DNA of 64,000 nucleotides from Acidimicrobiales bacterium (lineage in GTDB: Bacteria > Actinomycetota > Acidimicrobiia > Acidimicrobiales > JAKAVM01). Position numbers and translations under genes: made by a program. The stretch is taken from positions 18,283 through 82,282 of the forward strand of contig DAIDHF010000008.1 in NCBI GenBank assembly GCA_027452005.1, in the 5' to 3' direction. This document shows positions 8,641 through 19,407 of the stretch, one piece after another (the first letter of the stretch is position 1; every line of letters starts with the position of its first letter). The notes beneath the pieces were generated by a model. The model did no database searches and had not been told where the DNA came from. It saw only the letters and a program-made list of their open reading frames with translations.

Positions 8641-11600
8641 CTAAACGCTAGCGCCCACTATCGGGCGTACTAGCTGTATGCCCTGTAATCCGCCGTAAGC
8701 CGGGGCGTCACCAAAGGGAATTACATCGCCGTTTCTCTCGTATAACCAGTACCCGTTACCATCTGCCGTGCCAAGGATCCCAGCAATGGGTGACTGCAAC
8801 TGCTGGGTTACTGAACCGTAGTTGCTCGCGTCCCCATAGTCAAACACGGTTCCAGTAACATCAACGAGCCAATAGCCGAGCCCGTCGGCGGTAGGGGCCA
8901 TACCAATTATAGGAGGTGACGCAAAGTTGCCGTTTCGACCCCCGAAGTACTGGGCATCGCCAAAAGACAGAACAGATCCGTTTGACTCGACCATCCAGTA
9001 GCCCTTTCCATCTGGGGTACTCGCAAAAGTTACGACCGGATTTTCAAGGGTCTCGGAATTAGTACCTCCTGGAGGGAGTTGCGGATTGAGCTGATTGACC
9101 GATCCGTAATAGGTGGCATCACCGAAAGAGAACACTCCACCATCGCCACCAACAATCCAGTACCCCTTGTCGTCAATTGTTGGTTCTATCCCAATAATTG
9201 CCGCATTTAGTGTCTTCCCTCCTGTCGAACCAAAAAACTGTGCGTCGCCAAATGCAAACACGCCGCCATCTGAGGCGACAAGCCAGTAGCCCTTTTGGTC
9301 TGTAGTGGCCGAGATTCCAATAATGGGAGCATGTAGGGTCAACCCTCCAGTCGACCCGTAAAACGACATACTCCCTAGGGCAAATACTCCCCCATCTGAA
9401 CCGGCTAACCAGTAACCGCCACCCGCGTTAGATGTATAGGTATATTGATCCTCAGGAGGCGCTAGTGGGCTGGTTCCCCCCGACGTTGTTACTTCAATAT
9501 TGGCTACACCTGCTGCATTGGCCGGAGCCACGGCTGAAATAATCGAGTTAGACACGACGTTTACCGAGGTTGCCTGGACCGTCCCAAAGGCGACCAGTGC
9601 CCCTGGAATAAAGTTGGTCCCGGTTATTGTTACATCGGTCCCGCCTCCAAGTGGGCCAATATCTGGACTAACCCCACTAACGCTTGGTGCGTTTGGGATG
9701 CCGTTGTAGGTAAAGGTCGTGTTGGACGAATACGGGCTAGTCCCGGCGGGGTTGGTAACACTGACCTGTGCGGTACCGGCGGTTCCGGCCGGAGAGTAGA
9801 CCTGAATCTGAGAGTTCGAGACGACCGTAAAATTTGTTGCCTCTACCCCACCAAATTGGACCAGAGTAGTTCCAGTAAAGTTTGACCCGGTCAAAGTAAT
9901 TATCTGTCCACCGCTCGCACTTCCAGACGCTGGAGTTACAGCCGCGATAATAGGAGCTGAGACATAGAAGAACTCACTAGCCGACGATGGAAGGCTTGAT
10001 CCCGCTGGAGAAGTTACAGAGACTTGTACAACTACTGTCCCCGTAGCCGGGGCTGGAGCTATAGCAACTATCTGGTTATCGGATATAACTGAGTAGCTAG
10101 ATGCGGGGTTGGCACCAAAGTCCACCACACTAGCCCCAGTAAAGCCCTTTCCCGTGATTAGGACTCCGGTTCCGCCTTGGGAAGCTCCAAAGTCAGGTGA
10201 GAGTGACGTGATCTGAACTGGGCTAGAGGAACCCTGATAGGTAAATTGGTCGGCACTAGAGGTCGAACTTGTGGCCCCGGCTGAGGTGACTGTGACGTCA
10301 ACCACCCCAGAACCGGGTGGAGACGTGCACGTAATGGACGTAGTCGAGAGTACGGTGACGTTTGTGGCTGGCGAAGCCCCAAAGTTTACCGTTGCACTAG
10401 TACCAAAGTTGGTCCCGGTTATTGTTACTTTGGTTCCACCGGCAGCTGCACCGGAGTTCGGAGTAATTCCAGTAACCGAGGGAGCATTGGGACTTGCAAC
10501 CGATGGGATCACCCCAAAGGGAGTCGTGTCAAGAGCCGACACCGTAGCTTGGAGGCCAGATTCAGAGATCTGTTCCGATCCATTTATCTCCAAGAAACAC
10601 TGAGGACATGGAGACGGCAGGCCACTGGGCACATTGAACGTCCCGCTTAGGTCCCCGGTTGAATTATTGACCGTAGCGGTGGCCCCGGTGGAAGGCACGC
10701 AACTTGACTGAGAAGAACATACTTCAATAGCTCCAGAAAATGCTGCACTTCCCGTTGGAGTAATCGGCCAGTTCGCCCCGGTTATTGAGATTGACTGACC
10801 GGCTTGTCCTGCCGGTGGTGTCAGCGTCAGAGTCGGTTCACTTTGACCTGTAAAGTTTATCGGCTGAGCAGCCAGGTCTTGCGGGGCCAAAGACGATGAG
10901 ATACCGACGATGATCACCGCACAGACGACTCCTTGGGTCTGCTGGGAGGCAGTGGGGGGACATGGATAGCTTGCGGCATCGGTGGATGCCGTGCCACCTG
11001 TTGAATCTGTCCCGGAGTTTCCAGTTCCCACATTTCCAGTCACGATCTTCATGGTGGTCTGTGGAATGGCGCCACCACTCATGGTCGTCAGGTTGCCCAG
11101 GTTACATCCCACAGGCACGGCCGTAGAAACGTTGAAGGACGCAAAGGGTTCGAAGGTGGGCTGAGAGGGATCGTCGTTACACTCAATGGGGAAGTAGTCT
11201 CCATCGGTGGCATTAAATCCAGTTCCGGTTAGCTCGGCGGATGTAGTCGACGTGGCTGAGAGGCCCGTGTCAGGAGTCAGGGTGATTGATGGAGTCCCGG
11301 AGCTTGTTAGTACTGGCGGGGTCGGAGCCACATAGGTGTAGCTGTCGCTGGAGCTAGTCGCACTAGTACCAAGGGGGGTCTTGACCGTTACGTCAACCGT
11401 TCCCGTTCCAGCAGGCACGTTGGCCGAGACCTCAGTGGATGAGATAACGGTTACTGCAGTTCCAGGGTTTGAACCGAAGTTGACCGCGGTTGCTCCTGTA
11501 AGGTTAGTTCCAACCACGACTACCTGATTGCCCCCACCTGGTGGGCCCTGGTTTGGAGCTACCTCGGTTACTGTTGGAGGACCGTTGCTAGTCCCCCCTC

Positions 11601-12561
11601 CAGAGCCACCACCAGAGCCGCCGCCTGAACCGCCACCTGAGCTTACCGTTACCGCGAATGCCACAAACGCCGATACGTCAACGGAGGCAGAAACCCCTTG
11701 CTGGCTAATGGACTCGACTGCGTCGACTTCAATAAAACAAGTCGTACAAGCTGACGAAATACTTGAAGGAACCGTTATCGAGCCAGTGAGAGCACCGGTC
11801 GTATTACTGATTGCCAGTGCGGTACCTGTTGCACTCGCACAAGATGAGTTCGAACCTCCAATTCCACACACCTGACTGGTTACCGTACTTGTAGCGCCGG
11901 ACTCAATCGGCCAGTTTGCCCCGGTTAGAGTAACAGTAGATCCCGCGGCCCCAGTTGCTGGCGAAGGGGTCACTGTAGGTACCGACTCACCTGTAAAGAG
12001 AAGGGGCTGTTCAGCTAATGCACCGGGGGCCAGTCCATTTAGGGGAGTCACAACTAGGCCACAGTAAACTCCTTGGGCCTGCTGGGTTGGAGTTGGCGGG
12101 CACGGATAGCTGGCCGCATCTGTGCCCGCAGTTCCACCAGTGGAATCCGTCGAAGTGTTACCGGCATACATGTTCCCTGTTTGGACTGTAAATGTGAAGC
12201 TGGGATTGGTGGGAGGGGTCTGAGAGATCGTCGGTCCGTTGATCTGGGTACAACCAATTGGAACGTTATCGCCTGCAATGGGTTGATAGGTGGGTTGGCT
12301 GGGCGACGAGTTACATTCAAGCACAACCGGTCCCTCATACTTGCCACTTGAGGTCGGCCAATTGGAACTAGTCACCGTAACGGTGGTAGTCCCTGTTGTA
12401 GCCAACCCGGTATCGGGAGTTACCTGAATAGAGAAACTACCCGCAGAGGATAGAGTTGCACTCGGAACGGCCCCAAAGGAACTCGGACTAATAAATACCA
12501 AGCCTAACAGTATCGTAACAAGTGCTAAACCCACTCGGGTTAGTCGCTGTATTTTCACCAA
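8641..12561 (-). CDS. Secreted protein with a duplicated N-terminal domain, about 5 IPT/TIG domains and 6 C-terminal GYW repeats
   Basis: Signal-like N-terminus; repeated PxVxxxxPxxGxxxGGTxVTITGTNF units; C-terminal GYWLVASDGGVFAFGDAQFFGSTGG repeats. Confidence 0.9.
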   Translation of the reverse strand: MVKIQRLTRVGLALVTILLGLVFISPSSFGAVPSATLSSAGSFSIQVTPDTGLATTGTTTVTVTSSNWPTSSGKYEGPVVLECNSSPSQPTYQPIAGDNVPIGCTQINGPTISQTPPTNPSFTFTVQTGNMYAGNTSTDSTGGTAGTDAASYPCPPTPTQQAQGVYCGLVVTPLNGLAPGALAEQPLLFTGESVPTVTPSPATGAAGSTVTLTGANWPIESGATSTVTSQVCGIGGSNSSCASATGTALAISNTTGALTGSITVPSSISSACTTCFIEVDAVESISQQGVSASVDVSAFVAFAVTVSSGGGSGGGSGGGSGGGTSNGPPTVTEVAPNQGPPGGGNQVVVVGTNLTGATAVNFGSNPGTAVTVISSTEVSANVPAGTGTVDVTVKTPLGTSATSSSDSYTYVAPTPPVLTSSGTPSITLTPDTGLSATSTTSAELTGTGFNATDGDYFPIECNDDPSQPTFEPFASFNVSTAVPVGCNLGNLTTMSGGAIPQTTMKIVTGNVGTGNSGTDSTGGTASTDAASYPCPPTASQQTQGVVCAVIIVGISSSLAPQDLAAQPINFTGQSEPTLTLTPPAGQAGQSISITGANWPITPTGSAAFSGAIEVCSSQSSCVPSTGATATVNNSTGDLSGTFNVPSGLPSPCPQCFLEINGSEQISESGLQATVSALDTTPFGVIPSVASPNAPSVTGITPNSGAAAGGTKVTITGTNFGTSATVNFGASPATNVTVLSTTSITCTSPPGSGVVDVTVTSAGATSSTSSADQFTYQGSSSPVQITSLSPDFGASQGGTGVLITGKGFTGASVVDFGANPASSYSVISDNQIVAIAPAPATGTVVVQVSVTSPAGSSLPSSASEFFYVSAPIIAAVTPASGSASGGQIITLTGSNFTGTTLVQFGGVEATNFTVVSNSQIQVYSPAGTAGTAQVSVTNPAGTSPYSSNTTFTYNGIPNAPSVSGVSPDIGPLGGGTDVTITGTNFIPGALVAFGTVQATSVNVVSNSIISAVAPANAAGVANIEVTTSGGTSPLAPPEDQYTYTSNAGGGYWLAGSDGGVFALGSMSFYGSTGGLTLHAPIIGISATTDQKGYWLVASDGGVFAFGDAQFFGSTGGKTLNAAIIGIEPTIDDKGYWIVGGDGGVFSFGDATYYGSVNQLNPQLPPGGTNSETLENPVVTFASTPDGKGYWMVESNGSVLSFGDAQYFGGRNGNFASPPIIGMAPTADGLGYWLVDVTGTVFDYGDASNYGSVTQQLQSPIAGILGTADGNGYWLYERNGDVIPFGDAPAYGGLQGIQLVRPIVGASV
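8644..9425 (-). repeat. Six GYW repeats (C-terminal module)
   Basis: GYWLAGSDGG, GYWLVASDGG, GYWIVGGDGG, GYWMVESNGS, GYWLVDVTGT, GYWLYERNGD, ending PIVGASV*. Confidence 0.85.
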
Positions 12562-12651
12562 ATCCTCTCGCCAGAAACTTCCTACTCGTTAGATTCAAAA
12601 CTAGTTCTCTTACCCACTAGCTGGGAACTCTCAAAACTATAAGTCATAAAT

Positions 12652-14097
12652 CTAAGTTTGTAGCGCCTTAAGCTCAAAGTACTCCGCCAATCCATATTTT
12701 CCCAGTTCACGCCCGTTTCCTGACTGTTTGTAGCCCCCAAAGGGTGCGAGCGGATTGTAGGTTGCCCCATTGATATCGACCTGGCCTGCCCGCATCCGTA
12801 GGGCAAACTTCGTAGCTCGATCTGCGTCCTCCGACCAGACTGCCCCGGCAAGTCCATAGATGGTATCGTTGGCGATCTCTAGGGCTTCTTCTTCGGATTC
12901 ATAGGTCAAAACACTCAGCACCGGTCCAAATACTTCCTCTTGGGCCACTCTCATCTTGGGGGTCACGTCCGCAAGTATGGTTGGCTCAATAAAGTACCCC
13001 TTGGGGAAGTCGGGGGGTTGACCGGTGCCGCCGCACACGAGTCGCGCACCCTCCTCTAGTGCGCTGTCTATATAACTTCTAACGCGGCCTTGCTGTTGAC
13101 TTGATACCAGCGGACCAACCCTGACCCCCTTCTCAAAGGGACTCCCGAGGCTGAATTTTCTAACTTCTAGCCGAAGTTTTAGTTCAATCTCGTCGGCTCG
13201 ATCCTTGGGCACAACTAACCTCGTAAGGGCCGAACAGGTCTGGCCAGAGTTGAGGAAGGCACCATTGAGAGCTGCGGGTACAAATCTGTCAATATCGCCG
13301 TCGGGAAGAAACACGTTGGCCGACTTACCTCCGAGTTCCAAGACCACTCTCTTGACACCCTGGCTGGCCACGGTCCCGATGTCTCGCCCGGCCCGAGTAG
13401 ATCCGGTAAAAGACACCATGTCAACGCAAGGGTCTCCAACAAGGGCCCGTCCAACATCAGCCCCGGGACCAAAGATCAGATTGAATACCCCACCTGGGAG
13501 GCGACAAGAGTGCACGATTTCGGCCAAAATAGCCGCAGACAGGGGTGCCTCACTTGCTGGCTTTACCACCACCGTGCACCCGGAAGCAAGAGCTGGTCCT
13601 ATCTTGGCCATGATTTGATGTAACGGATAGTTCCAGGGGGTAATTGCTGCCACAACCCCTATCGGCTCTTTAAAAACCTTCGAGTTGCCAACTACCTCGC
13701 ACAGGTTCTCTTGTTGAATCGCCTTGATAGAGTTCTCGATGTCGGCAATCGCGAGGCCGACCTGAATCTTCTTAGACAGTCCAATAGGCATGCCTACCTC
13801 TCTTGAGATTACCTCAGCAAGTTCCTCGGTGCGCTCTTGGATTTGCTCACAAATAGCAACCAGGTAGCGAACCCGAGTCTCAACTCCAAGTGATGACCAA
13901 CCATCAAAGGCCTCCCGAGCTGCTTGTACAGCTAATGGAACGTCGTCTGGCGATCCCCGTGGAATAGTTGCAAATGTTGCTTCTGTAAAAGAGTCGTCGA
14001 CTTCCACAATTTCACTCGTGGTTGATTCAATAAAGCGTCCGCCCACATAGAGATTGTCAAAATCCCGATAGTAACTTGCGTGCCGTTCGGAAGTCAT
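12652..14097 (-). CDS. NAD(P)-dependent aldehyde dehydrogenase family protein
   Basis: VVAAITPWNYPLHQI, VSFTGSTRAGRDIG, VLELGGKSANVF, FLNSGQTCSALTR, EEVFGPVLSV motifs. Confidence 0.92.
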   Translation of the reverse strand: MTSERHASYYRDFDNLYVGGRFIESTTSEIVEVDDSFTEATFATIPRGSPDDVPLAVQAAREAFDGWSSLGVETRVRYLVAICEQIQERTEELAEVISREVGMPIGLSKKIQVGLAIADIENSIKAIQQENLCEVVGNSKVFKEPIGVVAAITPWNYPLHQIMAKIGPALASGCTVVVKPASEAPLSAAILAEIVHSCRLPGGVFNLIFGPGADVGRALVGDPCVDMVSFTGSTRAGRDIGTVASQGVKRVVLELGGKSANVFLPDGDIDRFVPAALNGAFLNSGQTCSALTRLVVPKDRADEIELKLRLEVRKFSLGSPFEKGVRVGPLVSSQQQGRVRSYIDSALEEGARLVCGGTGQPPDFPKGYFIEPTILADVTPKMRVAQEEVFGPVLSVLTYESEEEALEIANDTIYGLAGAVWSEDADRATKFALRMRAGQVDINGATYNPLAPFGGYKQSGNGRELGKYGLAEYFELKALQT

Positions 14098-14111
14098 TGT
14101 GAAAAGAAAAC

Positions 14112-14837
14112 CTAGATCTGTCGAGATCTGGGAAGGTATTTGGGGTCATCAATAACAGAGCGGTCAAAACCCAAAAGGATAGACCCAACGGCAATGTACA
14201 ACCAGCTAATCTCGTCAATAATGTCCTCAACAGTAAGTGGGCAATCTCCTATTAGTTTTTCAGTGATAAGTTCGTTACTTCCTCCTACCAGAGCCAACGT
14301 GGCATAGGTAAAGTTGAGCCCTTCTAGATACTGGATCTGGGGCGACCTGCGTATTGAATCAGCCTGTTGTTGAACAACCTGGGCAAAGAGATGTTGGAAC
14401 GATCTCCTGTGTAACTCCATCTCTTGACTTACCCCTACCACCTCCACACAGTAGATACGGCCCATTCTTGGATCCTCAAGGAGGGTTTTCACAAATGCCC
14501 CTACCCCGGCACGGATCTTCTCAACAAAATCATCCGGACACTTGGCCAGAGCTTCTAGGACGTTGTTGGAGACATGAAATACGACCTCGGCAAAGATGGC
14601 CTTTAGGAGTTGTTCGCGGCTTTGATACTCTTCATAGAAGTGCCGAGTAGTTACTTTCGAGACGGTACAGATCTGTTCTATGGAGGTCCCGCCATAGCCG
14701 ACCGTCCCAAATAACTCCAGGGCGGCGTCAAGGAGCCTTCGGCGCCTTTGGGCACGCCTCTCATTCGGGGACAGACCTCCATAGGAGCGACCACGTTCTT
14801 CCACATCTTGTGTCCCCATGTCAGTAATTGTTACCAA
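14112..14837 (-). CDS. TetR/AcrR family transcriptional regulator
   Basis: RRRLLDAALELFGTVGYGGTSIEQICTVSKVTTRHFYEEYQSREQLLKAIF. Confidence 0.88.
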   Translation of the reverse strand: MVTITDMGTQDVEERGRSYGGLSPNERRAQRRRRLLDAALELFGTVGYGGTSIEQICTVSKVTTRHFYEEYQSREQLLKAIFAEVVFHVSNNVLEALAKCPDDFVEKIRAGVGAFVKTLLEDPRMGRIYCVEVVGVSQEMELHRRSFQHLFAQVVQQQADSIRRSPQIQYLEGLNFTYATLALVGGSNELITEKLIGDCPLTVEDIIDEISWLYIAVGSILLGFDRSVIDDPKYLPRSRQI

Positions 14838-15000
14838 ATGATCTCCAAAAAAGCCAGCATTAATTCATATAGAGCCTACCAAGTCTCAGGCCGAGGCTTG
14901 TTCGCTATCGCCTATCTGAACTAGGTCCCAGGTGCTAGCATTTTGTCGAGACTAGTTGACTGGTACTCAATATCCCTTATAGCGCCTGAGGAGCTAGATT

Positions 15001-16170
15001 ATGGCTAGTTTAGGAAATGTATCTGCCGAGGACTTTGTCAGGATTGAGCACTTCAAGGAGTCTTCCCAGCTAAGTCATCTTCCCGGACGTCAGCTGGAAA
15101 TAATCAGATCAGAAGCACCCGCCTTCCAGGGTTGGTTCCGAAGTAAAGGGCCGGTGAGCGGGGTTCTCACCTGCGATTTGATTGGTCTGCCCTACCCGAG
15201 AAAGTTCGGTCTCTGGAGGGCGTCTCTCTCCCCGTCTCCGTTCCTGCGAATCACGAACCGGATGATGATAGTTCAGTTCTCCTTTGAGCACGACACGGGT
15301 CTCGGATCTGGCCCAAAGAGGGTTCACACCCTCCTAGTTGAGCCCACCGAGTTCGAACTGGCTGCCAGAACGCCCTATTTCTCAAAAATGGCCTCCAGAA
15401 TTCCGGCGAAGGTTCAGTCCAGAATTGTGCGAACCCACCGGAGTCTCCAAGAACACTTAGCTCGTGCGAACCTGGAACCCAAAGATGTCGACTTTATAAC
15501 CTTTGACCACCTCCATACCCAGGACCTACGCCCCTGGTTGGGTACCACCGAGCCTCAACCAGACCTGGAAGAACTAGGAAAGTCAACCCCTGGTGAACCC
15601 GTGGAGCCGTATCTGCCAAACGCCAGGCTCTTGGTCATGCACCAAGAGTGGGAGCAGATAAATGCTCTTCACCCCTTGCAGGTTCCGTGGTATCAACCAA
15701 ACACTTTTCGTCATCTTCGAACAGATAACGTCATCCAACTCTACGGAGACACCTACCTCGGTCACGGGGTCGCCCTCCTACACACCCCGGGTCACAGCCC
15801 GGGTAATCACACGGTCGTTCTAAACACCGACTCAGGTATCTGGACTCAGTCTGAAAATGGGATACATGCCGAGTGCTACACACCTGAGATGTCAAAGATG
15901 CCAGGACTCGCTCGATATGCCAAGTCCTATAGCCAAGAGGTCATACTCAACGCCAACACCCCCGAATTTACGGCCCTTCAGTACAACTCCATGGTAAAGG
16001 AGAAGCTAGTAGCCGACCGCGGTGGCCCCGGAGGAAACTGGGTTCAACACTTCTCGTCGTCTGAGTTGACCCCCTGGAATGGAGCACCCATGACATCTCC
16101 GTCCTTTGTGTACTCGGGGATTACCCACGGAAAGATCTTGAGCTCAGCTCAACTCGCTGAAACCGAATAG
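15001..16170 (+). CDS. MBL-fold (metallo-beta-lactamase-like) hydrolase
   Basis: FDHLHTQDLRP and ALLHTPGHSPGNHTVVLNT resemble MBL metal-ligand motifs; divergent from TetR. Confidence 0.65.
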   Translation: MASLGNVSAEDFVRIEHFKESSQLSHLPGRQLEIIRSEAPAFQGWFRSKGPVSGVLTCDLIGLPYPRKFGLWRASLSPSPFLRITNRMMIVQFSFEHDTGLGSGPKRVHTLLVEPTEFELAARTPYFSKMASRIPAKVQSRIVRTHRSLQEHLARANLEPKDVDFITFDHLHTQDLRPWLGTTEPQPDLEELGKSTPGEPVEPYLPNARLLVMHQEWEQINALHPLQVPWYQPNTFRHLRTDNVIQLYGDTYLGHGVALLHTPGHSPGNHTVVLNTDSGIWTQSENGIHAECYTPEMSKMPGLARYAKSYSQEVILNANTPEFTALQYNSMVKEKLVADRGGPGGNWVQHFSSSELTPWNGAPMTSPSFVYSGITHGKILSSAQLAETE

Positions 16171-16202
16171 CTCTAAAGAGAAGGTAAATTTTCCTAAGCC
16201 CC

Positions 16203-17567
16203 CTAAACAAAATTTACGGTGGGAAATGAACCATCGAGGGTGACTTTGGGGTCTTCCCCGATCACTTTTTCAAGAAGAGTCGAGTAGATCGATCTAAAGT
16301 CAACGTTGTATGTGAGGTTCCCGTTTTCATCAAGCTTTGACAGATCAGGATACTCGCCGTAGTAGCCCCCTTTGACCTTTGGACCGCACGCAAAGGCGAC
16401 CGAGGCGGCCCCGTGATCAGTACCACCACTTGCATTGGACTGGACTCGACGACCAAACTCGGAGTAAATAAACACAACGGCGTGCTGGCCCTTGGGATCG
16501 GCTGACATCTGGTTGACAAAGTTGGTGACCGCACTATCGAGTTCTCCGAGAAGTGTTGACTGTGTGGCAACTTCATCGGCGTGAGTGTCATAGGTCTGCT
16601 GGGACACGCTATATACCTTGGTCGGAAGCCCGGCTGTTATCAACTGGTTGACGATGTCGAGTTGACCGGCAAGTCCACTCACGGGAGTAGCTGACCTGGC
16701 TGGCGGCGAGCTCGAATTTGGCGAGCCCGTAGTCGAAGTGGATGAGGCAGTCCCCAGTGAACTAGTCAAATACGGGTCCGACTTGTTCAGGGCCGAGTTC
16801 ACCGTGGCCTGAACCCTGAGCAGATCAGCCCCGGACTGTGCAATGGCTGCCATTATTGGAGACGTGAGAGAGCGTGGCGAGTTGAGTTCGCTAAAGATTC
16901 GGACTAATTCGGGGTCGCCTGGGAGGACCATCTGAGAACTCGCAATAGCTGCACCTAGTGACCGCTCTCCTACCAGGGCCATTGGGAGTAACTCCCCCAC
17001 TGCCACTGCCTTTAGTGGATCGGACCCGGTGGCATCCATCCACCGACCCACCCAGCCGGTCGAGACATCACTGGTGGGTACTGCACTCTGCCAGATGTCC
17101 ATAGACCGAAAATGACTCAAATTTGGATCTGGATAACCTACACCGCGAATGATTGCGAGTTTTCCCGCATCCCAGAGACTCTTGAAGCCCGTTAGCTTGG
17201 GATGAAGCCCGTAGGTCCCGTCTAGGGCTATTACTTGGTTAGCCGACAGCGCAATATTACTCCTCGCTGATTGGTAGCTTGCGTCTGAGTATGGGACCAA
17301 CGTGTTTAGGCCGTCATTTCCACCGTATAGGGTGCATAAGACCAAGGTGGCATCCTCCGTGTCTATTGCCCCACCCTGACTGGTGGCTGGGTCAGTTGCC
17401 CCGGAGAGCAGTTTGGTTTTCTCTAGGGCCAGACCTCCAAGACCTCCCGCTAAGGCCAGTCCCCCAACCGAACCCGCAATAAACTTTCTTCGGGAAATAC
17501 TGGTCTGCACGGTGTTTCTCACCAACTCGTCAGATTTGGCGTGAGGGAAGATATCGTTGTTCGTCAT
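16203..17567 (-). CDS. DUF1501 family protein with Tat-type signal
   Basis: RRKFIAGSVGGLALAGGLGGLAL; LVLCTLYGGNDGLNTLVPY; IYSEFGRRV..TDHGAASVAF. Confidence 0.85.
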   Translation of the reverse strand: MTNNDIFPHAKSDELVRNTVQTSISRRKFIAGSVGGLALAGGLGGLALEKTKLLSGATDPATSQGGAIDTEDATLVLCTLYGGNDGLNTLVPYSDASYQSARSNIALSANQVIALDGTYGLHPKLTGFKSLWDAGKLAIIRGVGYPDPNLSHFRSMDIWQSAVPTSDVSTGWVGRWMDATGSDPLKAVAVGELLPMALVGERSLGAAIASSQMVLPGDPELVRIFSELNSPRSLTSPIMAAIAQSGADLLRVQATVNSALNKSDPYLTSSLGTASSTSTTGSPNSSSPPARSATPVSGLAGQLDIVNQLITAGLPTKVYSVSQQTYDTHADEVATQSTLLGELDSAVTNFVNQMSADPKGQHAVVFIYSEFGRRVQSNASGGTDHGAASVAFACGPKVKGGYYGEYPDLSKLDENGNLTYNVDFRSIYSTLLEKVIGEDPKVTLDGSFPTVNFV

Positions 17568-17575
17568 ATAACCTC

Positions 17576-18967
17576 CTAGTTACTCACGTACTCGGGCGAG
17601 ATCAACGCAAGACTGGTAACCTGGGCCGGGTCTGAAGACACAGCATTGAGGGCCTCCAAGGAACTCTTGCTCCAGCCACCGTCTATACCCAGCAGTTGTG
17701 CTGCCGCATCTGGCCGACCTTGTGGCGAGGTCCCCTCTACCATTGAGTTGTCTCCCAACTTGACCGCTATTGACCCATACTTCCACCGGAAAAGCGAAGA
17801 TGCAGTTGACAGCCAGTACTGATTCTGGGGCCACCCGCCAACGTTGGGTGGGTCAAAGGGAACCTGACCCAGATCGTGGACTGTGGCTGTCGCCAGTCTT
17901 GAAGCCTTGTTTGATTCTGTCGCGATAGCCGAACCAAGGGTTACTAGATTCGGTGGATTCAAGAATTTCAAATTCAGAGCCTGATACATTCCAACAAGCC
18001 ACTCGACCGGCTGTTTTACTAACCCCTGTAAGGAGTTCTGCGATACGAAGTTAGGGTGAGTGAATATAGTATGAATGAGATCTGAAATGTTCAGATTACT
18101 TGAATAGGCCGGTGCAAGATCATTCGTCACGATTGGATCGCTTGTAGAGATCGGGTAGGCGAACATGCTCCACAGCCTCGATGTCACCCAGTTGTGAGAC
18201 GCCTGAGAGTTTGTTGCCAGGTGGATGATGTCTTCTCCTGTAAAGTTCCCGGTTTGACCGAGGTAAGTCTTTGAGGTCGGATCAAACTGAGTAGGTTCAA
18301 ACATATACGACCCATCTTGTGGGTTTAGGGTCCAGCCCGTAAAAGCCCTGGCCGCCTCTTCGACATCTTGCTGAGTATAGTTGCCGACCCCCATGGTGAA
18401 GCGCTCCATGAGTTCTCTGGCAAAGTTCTCATTGGGGTGATTGGCTTTGTCGGTTTCGGTGTCAAGCCAGATCATCATGGCTGGATCTTTTCCGAGAGCT
18501 TGGGTGAGTTCCTCAAATGAACCATTCGACATCGATCTAATGGTTTGGTTTTGGTTGTACATCAAGAGGGGCAGTTGAACCTTGGATATCGCCGTAGCAA
18601 AGTTGTTGTGGAGATTTAGAGTCAGCTTTTCCCGTAGTGGATTTGTGGTTGTCCTCATACGCTCCAACCACCACAAGACAAGGTCAGACGCACTTGTCAT
18701 CTGACTCTTGACAAACTCCCTTTTGCTAGCAACTGTACTAGGCGACTTTGAACCCTTTCCATCAATAAGCCCCGGAGGAAACCAGGTCATTCCCTGGGGA
18801 GGCTGTACTAGATCAGCCGGATCTCCTGACGAGTAGTTCAAAAGGTTGTCGACACTCGCACTAAATCCCTCTGAGGCGGCCTGGTCGATTTGAAGTCCAG
18901 TCGGTCCGAAACCTGCCCGTCGAAGTAGAAGCGCCACTTGAGAAGTCTGGGTCGGAGTAAAAGCCAT
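17576..18967 (-). CDS. DUF1800 family protein
   Basis: HNNFATAISKVQ, NENFARELMERFTMGVGNYTQQDVEEAARAFTGW, GGWPQNQYWLS; adjacent to DUF1501. Confidence 0.88.
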   Translation of the reverse strand: MAFTPTQTSQVALLLRRAGFGPTGLQIDQAASEGFSASVDNLLNYSSGDPADLVQPPQGMTWFPPGLIDGKGSKSPSTVASKREFVKSQMTSASDLVLWWLERMRTTTNPLREKLTLNLHNNFATAISKVQLPLLMYNQNQTIRSMSNGSFEELTQALGKDPAMMIWLDTETDKANHPNENFARELMERFTMGVGNYTQQDVEEAARAFTGWTLNPQDGSYMFEPTQFDPTSKTYLGQTGNFTGEDIIHLATNSQASHNWVTSRLWSMFAYPISTSDPIVTNDLAPAYSSNLNISDLIHTIFTHPNFVSQNSLQGLVKQPVEWLVGMYQALNLKFLNPPNLVTLGSAIATESNKASRLATATVHDLGQVPFDPPNVGGWPQNQYWLSTASSLFRWKYGSIAVKLGDNSMVEGTSPQGRPDAAAQLLGIDGGWSKSSLEALNAVSSDPAQVTSLALISPEYVSN

Positions 18968-19233
18968 AGCAAGAGCCTCGACTCATAATGTTAGAGAAGA
19001 ATTAGGAGATAATAAGAATTCGGTTAGGCTCTTTAGCCCGTCCAAGCTCTGTCATGATGTCGGCAACTCCGTTGCTCTGGCACTTCACCGAGAGTCCCAA
19101 GTTGTCAATAGGCGGATCAAGTATCTATTCGCAGTTACAGCAACAGTCAATTGCAAGCGCCACTCACAAGCGGGCAAGCCCACCCACGTCTTTGAGTGAG
19201 CGTTGCACCCGACACTGGTGTTACTGGTCGTAG

Positions 19234-19307
19234 TGGGCGCTAGAGGACTCGAACCTCCGACCTCAGCCGTGTGAAGGCTGCGCTCTAACCAACTGAGCTA
19301 AGCGCCC
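19234..19307 (-). tRNA. tRNA-Val (anticodon CAC)
   Basis: Reverse complement GGGCGCTTAGCTCAGTTGGTTAGAGCGCAGCCTTCACACGGCTGAGGTCGGAGGTTCGAGTCCTCTAGCGCCCA folds as a cloverleaf; anticodon loop TTCACAC; CCA not encoded. Confidence 0.93.
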
Positions 19308-19407
19308 CAATGAGCAAGTATCATCCTAGCCTTTGCATTAACCAGTGACTACTCAATAGCCAAGTATCACACGGTCTCTTATAAGTCCATTCTCCTTGAA
19401 ATACTTT

